Source: Boesenbergia rotunda (Eukaryota > Streptophyta > Magnoliopsida > Zingiberales > Zingiberaceae). Taken from it: a stretch of DNA of 64,000 nucleotides. The DNA lies in contig JAGFNQ010001192.1 in the NCBI GenBank assembly GCA_024364735.1, forward strand, positions 456,346-520,345, read 5' to 3'. The translations under genes and the position numbers were made by a program. Positions 1-10,678 of the stretch are shown one piece after another (position 1 is the first letter of the stretch; each line of letters opens with the position of its first letter). The notes beneath the pieces are model-generated. The model made no database searches and was not told where the DNA came from. It saw nothing but the letters and a program-made list of their open reading frames with translations.

Positions 1-496
1 CAAGCAAGCCTATGGTAGTGCAAGAAGCATGTGTGTTTGAGTGAGCTCCACTTCCATCATCAACTTAGAACATAAGAAGAGAGCCACCCAAAATTTTCCT
101 TGAAAGGCTAGTGAGTTAAATTCATCTCAGATTCAACAAATTTAACACTAGGTATCTCTAGGGATTTAACACTAGGTATCAACTCTTTCCTTGACAAAGC
201 CTTTTAATGAAATTTTATTTTCAAAATTAATCTTTGAAAAATTCTGGTCTAACTAGTTTGGGTGTTGGATCGGTAGCTTTGGCTAGTTTCACCAGTCTAA
301 AAAGACCAAGTATACTTGACCTTATTAGAATTGGTTTCCCTAACGTACTATCATCTCACCTCCACCCAATACTATGTTGTCAAGTTTCAGTTAAGTTTGT
401 TCAGTCCTTAAACTAACCATTCCTAAGTCTAAGCATGGTAAATTGCAGAAATTAAATAAACAATCAACCAAGCAATTTGCAATCAAGAATTAAATT

Positions 497-2148
497 CTAT
501 CTAACAATAAATATAGTTTTTAATTTGGCTCCCCCTGGACTAAAGCCACGATAATGGTTAGGCAAGATGTGAATCTTGTCCTTGGGGATCCAATACTGAT
601 TTGATCCAGTTGATTTGTTCAGGCATAATTTGGGTACCCATGCCTGAACTTTAGGTCTAGACTGGTTCAGTACAGCAAAGTAGGATCTTTGTCTAGATTT
701 GGTTCTATAGCCTAGTCCGGATCGATTTAGAACGGATTTCTGTTTTCCAAGAATCATGTCAAGACCCTTGGAACCAGAAGTGAATCATTCTAAAGCTGAT
801 CTAAGATCCTTAACCTGAGTTTTCAGGGAGGAATTCTCTTTCTCAAGTTTTTCAACTTGATTAGAGGTTCCTTCTTGAACCTTCTCAGTTAGGGGTTTAG
901 AGTCAACTCCCTCTTTTAGGAGTTTTACTTCCTGTCGGAGGGATTCGATTCGGAGTTTAGCTTTCGCCAAATCTCGAGAAAGATAAGATATTAACTCGTT
1001 TAATTGACTTTTAGTAAATCCACTTACCTTGATTTCGCCATCCTCTGCAAATGTTAGTCTGCCGTCGTCCTGATCTGATTCTGACTCGGTCTCGACTTCT
1101 TCTGAGGCGGTTAGTGCGAGTAGGTTCGATTGTGGGACCTCTTCTTCTTCTTCGGAGGAGGACTCATCCCACGTTGCTTGAAGTGCTTTCTTCTTCCTTG
1201 TCTTCTTTGCTTCCTTCAAGTTAGGGCATTTGGTCTTGTAGTGGCCCTTCTTCTTGCACTCGTAACAGGTTACGTTGGGCTTGTTCTTTTCGTTTGCTGG
1301 TTCAGCTGGTTCATCCCTTCTTCGGCTAACTTTCCGCTTGTTGGTTTGGTTCTTCAATTCTTTGTAGTAGTTTCGGGCCAGTCGGACCAGCTTAGGTCGA
1401 TCTCCTTCTTCGTCTTCTGAGTCTGAGTCTGAGTTCGACTTGAGTTCAGGTTGAAGCTTCTTCTTAGTTGTCCTTCCAGTTTTACCTGCAATAAAGGCAA
1501 TACCTTTTTCAGCCAGATTGCAGTTAGTCTGTTCATGTAACTCTAATTCTGAGAACAATTCATCTAATTTTATTTTCGAAAGATCCCTTGAAACTTTGTA
1601 TGCATCTACCATAGATGCCCACAAGGTGTTTCTCGGGAAAGCATTTAAAGCATACCTTATTAGGTCACAGTTTTCAACCTTGTGACCAATGGTGTGTAGA
1701 CCATTCATTAGTTCTTGAATTCGGGCGTGAAGCTAGCTGCTGTTTCGTTGTCGGTCATTTTGATGGTATACAGTTTGTTCAGGAGCAGATCTCTCTTACT
1801 GATCCGAGTGTCTGATGTTCCTTCGTGCAGCTCGATCAGTTTTCCCCACAGCTCATTGGCACTGTTGAAAGGGCCCACCCGATTCAGCTCCTCTTTTGTT
1901 AAGCCGCATTGAAGGGTCTGGGTCGCCTTTGCATCCGCTTCAATTTTCCGTTTCAGAGCGGTGTCCCACTCTGTGTAGCTTTGAGGTACTCCTTTAGCAT
2001 TTCTCAGAATCTCCAGTCTGGACTGGATGATTATCCACATGTCCACCTGAGTTTTCAGGTGGACCTCCATTCGACTTTTCTAGTAAGAAAAGTCTTCTCC
2101 ACTGAAAAGAGGAGGTCTGGCTGTGCTGAATCCTTCTTGCATGGCCAT
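497..2148 (-). pseudogene. gag: gag polyprotein, broken copy
   Basis: Capsid/nucleocapsid protein of a copia element, about 80-90% like the intact copy at 10679-12175. It would begin with MAMQEGF at 2148. Breaks visible: TAG at 2082-2080 where the other copy has TGG; a one-base deletion near 1728-1735 that splits the reading frame at about 1710; TGA near 784-786 where the other copy has CGA. The zinc knuckle is intact (C-Y-E-C...GHYKTKC, pattern CX2CX4HX4C, near 1265-1225), followed by acidic serine/glutamate-rich and coiled-coil segments. After the last stop the frame continues to 497 as a WIPK-type linker like those between gag and protease in Sireviruses. Not functional as it stands. Confidence 0.88.
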
Positions 2149-2366
2149 TAGGTATTTTATCTGAAAAAGAGATAAGAGAAAGAAAAACTTTGTCCCAAGA
2201 CTTGGTCTTGGATTAGTAGTGCGGGATAAAGAAAATTAAATATCGAGGGGTGTTGCACCAACCTCGATTAACGAGAAGAATTTCGAACGAAAAAAATATT
2301 AAAGAAAATTTAAAAAAAATCCAAAAAATTTTCAAATAGGTGGTTGCACCAAATTTGAACATCTCC

Positions 2367-2378
2367 GCTCTGATACCA
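2367..2378 (-). promoter_or_regulatory. primer binding site of element 1
   Basis: Minus-strand TGGTATCAGAGC, complementary to the 3' end of initiator methionine tRNA, two bases downstream of the LTR. This is the standard first-strand primer site of Ty1/copia elements. Confidence 0.9.
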
Positions 2379-2380
2379 CT

Positions 2381-3681
2381 TGTTGGATCGAGAGAAACGA
2401 TAGAGGGGGGTGAATATCGTTAAACGCTTTTCGAATTAAAAACAAGAGCAAGTACGCAGCGGAATAAAAACAATCGCGAACACAGTTGGTTTTACTTGGT
2501 TCGGAGCCTAGGTCAACTCCTACTCCAAGGCCCACGGTCGTTGACCGTTTACTGGGGGCAATTCTATATGTGCGCAATAATTCTTACAAAAAGATTACAG
2601 TAGTAGTATAATATTAATGAAATGACAGTTCTTCGTTACCGACGTCCGGTATGGGATGTTTCTCGGAGCAGAGGGACGTCGTCGGCGCTTGTGTGTCGAG
2701 TTGGGAGGTTTCTGGAGCAAAGCGCAGGAGCAGAAGAACGTAACAGCGTTGGAAGAAGTGTTGTTCGAAGCCTTGGGGTCGAGGGCCTATTTATAGCCCC
2801 TGGGGGCGCCCCCCCCCCCCACGTGTCAGCCTATCCAACTTTCACTCGGTCAGCTTCTGATCCCTTCAAACTCGGGATCAGATCTTGACGGGGGCACCCG
2901 GGACGCTGGGGGCACCCGGGTTGACCGGGTCTCCTCTTATCCGCTGGCTTCGCTGGGTTCGGCTTTGTTATCTTCAACTGGGGGCGCCCGGGACGCTGGG
3001 GGCGCCCGGGACACTCCGGGCGCCCTACTCAGCCTTTGCCTCACTCCTTTGAAGCTCTCTGAGCTGCAGACACTCGTTTGCTTCGGTCCTGCATCCAGGG
3101 TTAGTCCAAAACAACATAAAACAATAAGATGTTAGTTTATACAGCCTTAGCTATCTTGGTTCTGACTTTGGGTCTCCAAAATGGAACCCTAGGTCGAACC
3201 GACGCCTACTGTTCCCTCGACGGGGAATGCGTCCTCACCTACTCCTCTTGCGAGAATGTACCTGATGCCAACCGGCTCCTCCGGTTGGACTTTTGCCTAG
3301 CGGTCCTTCGCCAGGTCTTGGTTACCAAGATGTCATTCGCCTGGTGCCTAGCATTCCTTCGCCAGGTCTTCAGTCCCAAGCTGTCCTTCGCCTGGTGCCT
3401 AGCAGTTCTTCGCTAGGGCTTCAGTACCCTGGCATTCCTTTGCCAGTGCCTAGCAGTCCTTCGCTAGGACTTTTTCCCTGGCATTCCTTCGCCAGTGCTT
3501 AGCAGTCCTTCGCTAGGACTTTTTACCCTGGCATTCCCTCGCCAGTGCCTAGCAGTCCTTCGCTAGGACTTTTTACCCTGCACACTTGAGTAGCATGTTA
3601 GATGACAAATAAGACTTAACTTTTGAACCCTTTTGCCATTATCAAAACTCAAGTTCGACTTGGGTGCTTTCTGCACCAACA
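2381..3681 (-). repeat. 5' LTR of element 1
   Basis: 1301 bp bounded by TGTTGG...CCAACA. On the minus strand it starts TGTTGGTGCAGAAAGCACC and ends just before the primer site. From its 5' end it contains a hairpin array (about 3290-3590), the conserved closing hairpin with a perfect 8-bp stem (CCAACCGG 3268-3275, CCGGTTGG 3281-3288), GGGCGCCC palindromes (about 2800-3030) and a TATA box in CTATTTATAG near 2768-2778. Confidence 0.88.
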
Positions 3682-3953
3682 GATGGTTAGGTTATTATAC
3701 CTGTGATCGACCTATGCATGTTATGTTGAGTTATGTATGATGACCTGGTAGGGGTTGCATGTGTTTGAGTCATGCACCATACCTGCACTGTTGCATGCCG
3801 GTGATCAGCGACAACCTTGTGGTTGAGCCTATCGTCTTCCGGTACATGATATGCGCACACGACCACTCATGGGTTAGTGGATACCGTTGAGTGTGTGCAT
3901 TTGCTCTGTACTACTCCGCTCGATCACTTATGGGTGATGGTTTCGGAGCGTGG

Positions 3954-5239
3954 TGTTGGTGCCGGAAGTACCAAAGTCAAACCTATGTTTTGATAATGAT
4001 AAAGGGTTCAGAAGTTAAGATTTGGTTGTGATATAACAAAGTTACTAAGTGTGTAGGAAAGTCCTAGGTACACTAGGCACTAAGTCCTGGTTCTTTGAAT
4101 TGGGCACTAAGTCCTGGCCGCGGGCTAGGCAACTAAGTCCTGATGTAAAGTTGGGCAATAAGACCTGGTGAGTGAAGCTGGGCACTAAGACCTGGTCGAG
4201 GACTGGGCAATGATGAACTGGTGAGTGAAGCTGGGCACTAAGACCTGGTTGAGGATTGGGCACCGAAGACCTGGTGAGTGAAGCTGAGTAAAAGTCCAAT
4301 CGGAGGAGCCAGTTGGCAAAAAGGTAAATTCTCCCGAGAGGAGTAGGTGAGGATGCGTTCCCCATAGGAGAGAACATTAGGCGTCGGTTCGACCTAAGGT
4401 TCCATTTGGGAGACCCAAAGTCAGAACCAAGACAGCTTAGGCTATAAATAATGTTTAATATATATTGTATATTTGCTTCTTGTGTTTGGAACTAACCCTG
4501 GTTGCAGGAAATGAAGGGACTGTGTTTCTGCAGCTCAGGCGCCTTATTGGAAGGAGGTGCCTCACGGGACTAGGTGCATGTATGGATACAGGCGTCCCAG
4601 TGCAAGGCCAAACCAAGTCATTGAAGCAAACTGCCACGAAAGCCTTTGGACCAAGTCAAGCTAGGCGCCTGTGCTAACACAAGCGCCCCAGACAGCTCAG
4701 GCGCCTCAATGAAGGGGTATGCACTGACCAAGCCTGTAGATTGGAGTTCACGTAGGAGAGTCCATGTGTCAAGCGCCCCCTTCAACACAGGCGCCCAGGC
4801 GACCACTATAAAAGAGGGTTCACCCCCAAGGCTTCAGAATAACTTGGAGATTTCGCTGTCAACACTTTTTCTCAAGCGCTACGCTCCGGCATGCTCTGCA
4901 CTCATGATTCAAGCGCCGACGATGACCCGCTGCTCTGAATTTCCATCTACTCCGGTCGTCGGTAACAACTTAATTTTCTTAAGTGTTGTAACTGCTTTTA
5001 TAATTCTATATCTGTACTCCGAATTATAAACATTCTTCGAATATAGAATTGCTCATCATAAATAGTCAAGGACCGTGGGCCTTGGAGTAGGAGCCGACCG
5101 TGACTCCGAACCAAGTAAAACAAACTATGTTAGCGACTTTATTTTACTCTTTCCGCTGCGTAATTTCTCTATTTATCCGAAAATTGATCGATATTCATCC
5201 CCCCCCCCCCCGCCTCTATCGATTTACTCTGATCCAACA
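3954..5239 (+). mobile_element. solo LTR, Sirevirus-like
   Basis: 1286 bp, starting TGTTGGTGCCGGAAG and ending GATCCAACA, flanked by the perfect 5-bp duplication CGTGG (3949-3953 and 5240-5244). Contents in order: hairpin array (about 4063-4280), closing hairpin (about 4296-4317), conserved core (about 4320-4440), AGGCGCC-type palindromes (4540-4800), TATA in CTATAAAAG (about 4806), and the C-rich U5 end (5201-5215). A solo LTR is what remains after recombination between the two LTRs of a full element. Confidence 0.9.
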
Positions 5240-5282
5240 CGTGGTAGCAGGCAGGGATCTCTTCTCTTTCCATAGACCAGAG

Positions 5283-6702
5283 TGTTGGATCGTGAAAACC
5301 GATAGAGGGGGGGTGAATATTGGAAATCGTTCTTTTTCGGAAAACTAAGAGTAAGTGCACAGCGAAAATAAAGATAAGAGACATAGCACAAAGACACAGT
5401 GGTTTTTACTTGGTTCAGAGCCTGTGTCGACTCCTACTCCAAGACCCACGGTCGTTGACCGTTTACTTTGGGCAATTCTATATCAGGCGCAAATAGTTTA
5501 CAGAAAGTTATTACAGAATTTAGTACAGTAAACTTAAATAGCTCTTTTTACCGACGTCCGAGGAAGATCGACTTTTTCCGGAGCAGCAGGACGTCGTCGG
5601 CTCGAGTTGGGAGGATTCCGGGGTGAAGCGCGAGAGCAGAAGAGCGTGGAAGCTTTGTATGGAAGTTGTTGTTCAAGCTTGTGGTCGAGGGGTGCTATTT
5701 ATAGCCCCTAGGGCGCCCTGGACGTCGGGGGCGCCCTGCCACGTGTCAGCCGATCCGCACTTCGCTCGGTCAAGCTTTATCCCACCTAAATAGGGATGAG
5801 TTTTGACCTCTGGGGCGCCCTGGTCGCTGAGGGCGCCTTCATTGACGCGGTCTTCTCGGCTGGATAGAGTTGATCGGCCTTGCTGGCATAGGCGCGAAGC
5901 GCCTTGGCACCTGAGGGTGCCCTGGGCACTCAGGGCGCCCTGGCTGCTGAGGGCGCCCTGGATGCAGAGGGCGCCCCGGCCAGTGGTTAGCCGAACTCCT
6001 TTTTGCCTTACTTGTTTCTTGTTCACCTTGGAGGCGCCCTAGACACTCAGGGCGCCCTACTCAGCTGCTGCCTCACTCCTTTGAGGCTCTCTGAGCTGCA
6101 GACACACGTTCCTTTGGTCCTGCATCCAGGGTTAGTCCGAAAACAAAATAAAGCATTAATTTATACAGTCTTAGCTGTCTTGGTTCTGACTTTGGTCTCC
6201 AAAATGGAGCCCTAGGTCGAACCGATGCCTACTGTTCCCTCGACGGGAAACGCGTCCTCACCTACTCCTCTCGGGAGATTTTACATGATGCCAACCGTTC
6301 CTCTGGTTGGACTTTTGCCTGACGGTCCTTTGTCAGGTCTTGGATGCCGAGCTGTCCTTCGCCCGGAGCCTAGCATTCCTTCGCTAGGTCTTGGATACTG
6401 GCTGTCTTTCGCCAGTTGCCTAGCAGTCCTTTGCTAAGGCTTGGATGCTGGCTGTCCTTCGCCAGTTGCCTAGTAGTCCTTTGCTAGGGCTTGGATGCTG
6501 GCTGTCCTTCGCCAGTTACCTAGCAGTCCTTCGCTAGGACTTTGCTACTGGCAGTCCTTCGCCAGTTGCCTAGCAGTCCTTCGCTAGGACTTTATCTCTG
6601 CACACTAGAGTAACTTGTTAGAAACACAAGTAAGACTTAACTTTTGACCTATGTTGCCATTATCAAAACACAGGTTTGACTTGGGTGCATTCTGCACCAA
6701 CA
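5283..6702 (-). repeat. 3' LTR of element 2
   Basis: 1420 bp, TGTTGG...CCAACA. On the minus strand the hairpin array occupies about 6600-6300, with 50-bp units. The conserved core follows (about 6300-6160), then GGGCGCC palindromes (about 6060-5705), the TATA box (CTATTTATAG near 5694-5703) and a C-rich U5 end. Most differences from the 5' LTR are C/T or G/A transitions, with the T or A mostly in this copy. Confidence 0.92.
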
Positions 6703-6716
6703 ATCTCCCCCTTTTT
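6703..6716 (-). promoter_or_regulatory. polypurine tract of element 2
   Basis: Minus-strand AAAAAGGGGGAGAT directly abuts the 3' LTR start. This is the plus-strand DNA primer site during reverse transcription. Confidence 0.9.
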
Positions 6717-8073
6717 GATTTATGGCAACCCTAGTTCAAAAAGTTAAGTTTTAGCAAAACATGAAAAAGTTTTAACTTTGTTCCCTCCCCCTGGAAGGAA
6801 TCTCCCCCTAGATTTTTCAAAAATTCGTGGGGTTAATAAACTTGTACTTTGAAAACTTAAGTTTTAGGTACTTAGGAATCTTAAAAAAGTGTATTAGAAG
6901 ATTTTTGAAACATGATTTTTGAGTACTTAAAAAAAATTTAAGGCTTTAAGTTTCAAGGTACTCAAGGGTTTTGAAAGTGTTAGCTTAAGAAAACTTTAAC
7001 TACTTTTGAAAACTTAATACAGTACTTTTGGAAAACTTAAGTACTTAATAACATTGTACTTAACCAGTTTTAAGAATCTTATTTTATGAAATTTCGAATG
7101 GCTTGAGTACTTAGCAAAATTTTGAAAGCTTGAGTAAAAATGCTTAATCACTTTAGCAAAATTTTAAGTAAAAATTTTGAAATGCTTAACTACTTAGCAA
7201 AATTTTGAAAGCTTAAGTAAAAATTTTGAAATGCATAAATACTTTTTGAATAAAGGATAGAGTTAAGAAAATTAATGGAAAATTAAAATTAAAATTAATT
7301 TTACTCTCTCCTTTCCTATCTCTCCCCCTTTGCCATATATCAAAACAAATAAATATAGCAGAAATAATGGAAATGAGTAAGATTTTGCTGTACTGAACCA
7401 AATCATAATCAGACTTAAACCACAATCATTCAATTTTCTCTATAGGGATCTGTCTAACCCACTTAGCTACTTACTAACTGTTATAAACAATAGTTTTTGC
7501 TAGGGTTAGTCAAATTAAGTGTTTCTGTTCAAGTTAGATTTTCTAAACTTGACACTTAACTTGATTGCTGTATAAGTTGTATTTAGTGCCCCAATTACTG
7601 CAGATGCACTGACTTAAAGCATCTTGAATTAAGGCAAAGACCTAAGCATCTCAACCCTTTCTAGGTTATCAATCAAAAGTACCCTAAGGTGCTTGTGAGA
7701 TGTTGGCTTCTAAGTCTATAGGTGCATGCAGTTCTAGGGTTAGGGCCTAGGCTAAGTTCATTTTCGAAAAACCCTAGTTTTTGAAGGGGGTAGTTTTTAA
7801 AAGAATAAAACTAAGTAAAAAAAATGAAAACTGATTTTGAAATTATGTAAAACAGTTTTTCAAAGATTAAGAAAATTTTTAAAACCAATTTTAAATCAAA
7901 TCGAAAATAATCTATTCTACAGAGCACAATCCTAACTGCAAAAAGAACAAGTACTCATAAACTGGTCAACAGAGAATAAAGCAGATGTTCAAGGTTCAAC
8001 ACAAGTCAAATAGTCAAACACCAGTTAACCCTACTGAGTAGGGGTAGTCAAATAGGTACAATGCTAAGTGAAT
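6717..8073 (-). other. 3' noncoding region of element 2
   Basis: No credible gene. AT-rich, with several AGGGGGAGA-type purine tracts and many short AAGTACTTAAGTTTTCAAA-like repeats between 6840 and 7240. Noncoding DNA with repeated purine tracts before the 3' LTR is a recognised Sirevirus trait. Confidence 0.6.
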
Positions 8074-9314
8074 CTAAGATGAAGGACCGGGATGATCAGA
8101 CGGGCCCGGCTGCCATGCATCAAATCGTGCCATCATCTCTATGTATCGTGCGTCAGCCACTTCTCGATCAGCTCGACGAGCTTCCATCTGCTCTAGGTGG
8201 TAGGCTTCGACCTCCTCTCGAAGACTCTTAACCTTTGTGTCTAAATGTGTCACTATCTGATAGAGTGTCGGTGGAGCGGGATCGTCGATATGTGCTCGGG
8301 CTGGTGCGGCTACATCTGTGACATCGTACTCAACCTCCTCGTCCGAATCGATCTGGGGAGCTGCTCTCTGACGTCTCCAGGACAAGACCCCGGTACCGGA
8401 CACCTCTATACCTGCTAGGGCGAAGTTTCTATAGCTTATTTCATCGTAGTCAGTCAGATCGGCCATTTCTCCCTCAGTAATGTTCCTACCATGGTAATGT
8501 AATAGGGATGTGATAACGTGGCAGTATGGTGTGCGTACCCGCCCTTGCGTGGTCACACTGGATACGTGTAGGATAGTGTGAAACATATGAAGTCCTATAT
8601 CAATATCTAGCTGGTGAATCAGGGCGTACAGGAGAAAGGTATGGAATGGTCGCATAGTGGTGATGTCCCTGGTGGATAATGGCAGAATACATCGGACTAA
8701 GACCCTATATAGGGCGTAGTCCTGGACCTCTAAGTTGACTGACTGAAATCGTCTGGCCACTGGTTGCCTAAAGAAATATGAGTGTAATGTATCTAAGGTA
8801 ATGTGAGAATAAGGAGCATCAAAGGGAGGCTCCCTAGGAGGATAACAACAGAAGGTGGACTGCGAGGGTCGTATTCCTAGAAATCGGTTCAGTAATGTTG
8901 GTGTGATAGTTAGGGGAATGCCTTGAACCATGGTGGAGAACATGAGATTATCCTGTCTAATGATATTATTGTAAAATTCTGCGCATAAGGAAGTATTGAT
9001 TGGGTGGGTGCAGAATACGAGATTGTCGAGTTGGTAATGGTTTATGACGTTCATAGCTAGGGGACAGGATTGGGTGAAGAATGACCTATTCAAGTAACTT
9101 GTCTTGATATGTTTATAGGTGGTACGAGAGAACTTATTGCACAATTCTAAATTGGGAAACCTAGGATCAGGACTAGGTTGAGTACCGGGTTCTGCCTGAT
9201 TAGGTCGGCGTCTTCTAAGGAAGAATGTACACTTAAATAAAGTATGCATTTAACGAAAGACTTAAAAAGAAATTAACTTAATTAAAATTTATACCGGGTT
9301 GCTCGGGGAGGCAT
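8074..9314 (-). CDS. extra ORF in place of pol: plant-transposon-type protein, spliced
   Basis: Two exons are proposed: 9314-9295 (MPPRAT plus two bases) and 9214-8074, joined across an 80-bp AT-rich intron with GT (9294) and AG (9216-9215). The frame is kept and the product is 386 aa. Without splicing the ATG frame stops after ten codons. The N-terminus is strongly basic (RRRR). The middle (about residues 40-240) has motifs FYNN, a GIPLTITPTLLNRFLGI stretch, DYALYRVLVR, MRPFH and LDIDIGLHMF, which resemble the uncharacterised plant transposon protein family (Pfam Transposase_32-like, from memory). An acidic linker, a coiled coil (about 320-370) and a proline/serine tail follow. The same protein occurs in element X. 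Its place, after gag and before the 3' polypurine tract, is where Sirevirus env-like ORFs sit, but no signal peptide or membrane helix is visible. Function unknown. Confidence 0.7.
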
Positions 9315-9410
9315 TGTTGAGAGCTTGAGAGTGTTGCTAGATCTCTTGGAAGATAGAGAGTTGAGGAGAAGGAGATTTGGGTGTGAAGAGGAAAAGGGGA
9401 ATGGGATCCC

Positions 9411-9720
9411 TTTTATAGGCAGATTTGGGCGCCCTTTATCGGGAGGGCACCCTATCTGTTGAGGGCGCCCTGCATGGGGAGGGCGCCCTGCGCAGGCCTA
9501 CACGTTGCTTTTTGGAAGCTTTCTGCCGTTTGAAGGACTGTACGTAGGCGCCCTGCCTGACGAGGGCGCCTTGACCGGGCCTGCTGCTGCCTTTTGGCAG
9601 CTTTCTATGATTAAAGGCTTGTGGGAGGGCGCCCTCCACGACGAGGGCGCCTTTCGTGCGTCTGCAGCTGCCATTTGGCAGCTTTTGACCAGTCTGGGGG
9701 CGCCCTAAAGCAATTGGGCG
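9411..9720 (-). promoter_or_regulatory. internal promoter of the extra ORF
   Basis: On the minus strand about ten GGGCGCC-type motifs (9720-9425) precede a TATA box (CTATAAAA, 9418-9411), a pyrimidine-rich leader of about 70-100 nt and the ATG at 9314. The LTRs of the same element use the same arrangement of GGGCGCC repeats followed by TATA. A transcript start near 9385 is inferred only from the TATA position. Confidence 0.6.
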
Positions 9721-10560
9721 CCTTATGGGATGTTTTGTCCCTAAAGGATTGATTTTGACCGGATTTGACCTAATTTAAGTATTTTGACCAAGGTTTGTCT
9801 ATATTGTCCGAGGTTTGACTGCTTTGTCTGTAGTTTGACTTCTTTGACCATAGTTTGACTTCTTTGACCATAGTTTGACTGTGTTTATCATTGGTTATGA
9901 TTAGGATTTAACTATAATACAGGGAATCATAGTTGAGTTTTAATTTTACTGTCTCACCCAAATCTAGGGTTTTCAATCACGTTAGCCTTATGGTTTTCAT
10001 GAGACAGGTTTTGATAGTTAAGTTTATTTTAAAAATTTTGATTAATTTTGAAAACAATTAAATTAATTTTGAAATTTTTGAAAAGATATTTAAATTTACA
10101 CTTAACTGAAATTTTGTGTTAGATTCGAATTTGACAAAAATTAATTGAATTTGAATTTCAAAAATTAACTTCCAGGTCTTGGCGAGGCACTAGGCCTTCT
10201 TTGGCCGAAGCCTTATGGGATCATCCACCCTTTCCTTGACAAAGTCTTTTAATGAAATTTCATTTTCAAAATTAATCTTTGAAAAATTTCTGGTCTAACT
10301 AGTTTGGATTTTGGATCGGTAGCTTCGGCTGGTTTCACCAGTCTAAAGAGACCAAGTAAACTTGATCTTATTAGAATTGGTTTCCCCAACGTACTATCAT
10401 CTCACCTCCACCCAATACTATATTTTTAAGTTTCAGTTATGTTTGTTTGGTCCTTAAACTAGCCTAAGTCTAAGCATGGTAAATTGCAGAAATTAAATAA
10501 ACAAGCAAACAATCATATTGCAAAAAAAAATTTATCTAATAATGAATATAGTTTTCAGTT
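9721..10560 (-). other. noncoding spacer between gag and the extra gene
   Basis: No gene seen. Contains TTTGACC-rich short repeats (9760-9880) and a block (about 10170-10560) that is also found in element 1 (about 190-540) and, inverted, in element 30658-46822 (about 34060-34360). This shared block marks where pol is missing in all three. Confidence 0.5.
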
Positions 10561-10678
10561 TGGCTCCCCCTGGACTAAAGCCACGGTGATAGTTAGGCAA
10601 GATGTGAATCTTGTCCTTGGGGATCCAATACTGATTTGATCCAGTCGGTTTGTTCAGGCATAGTTTAGGTACCCATGC

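Larger units (their letters stand above)
1..3681 (-). mobile_element. Sirevirus-like Ty1/copia element 1, 5' portion
   Basis: Read on the minus strand the order is 5' LTR (3681-2381), primer binding site (2378-2367), a broken gag (2148-497) and noncoding sequence to the window edge. The 3' LTR would lie to the left of the window. The base after the LTR begins GATGG (3682-3686), which should be half of its target duplication. Assignment to the Sirevirus lineage rests on the initiator-Met primer site, the gag type, the C-rich LTR end (CACCCCCCTCTATCG) and resemblance to element 2. No pol motif is visible in the visible 490 bp after gag. Confidence 0.85.

Noticed and set aside
234..416. 60-aa frame on the plus strand
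   Set aside because: Lies in the conserved noncoding block of element 1, antisense to the element, with no family resemblance.
5240..5252. Primer-site-like TGGTAGCAGG after the LTR at 3954-5239
   Set aside because: CGTGG before and after the LTR is a perfect target duplication, and the following bases rejoin the gypsy LTR, so this is flank and not a primer site.
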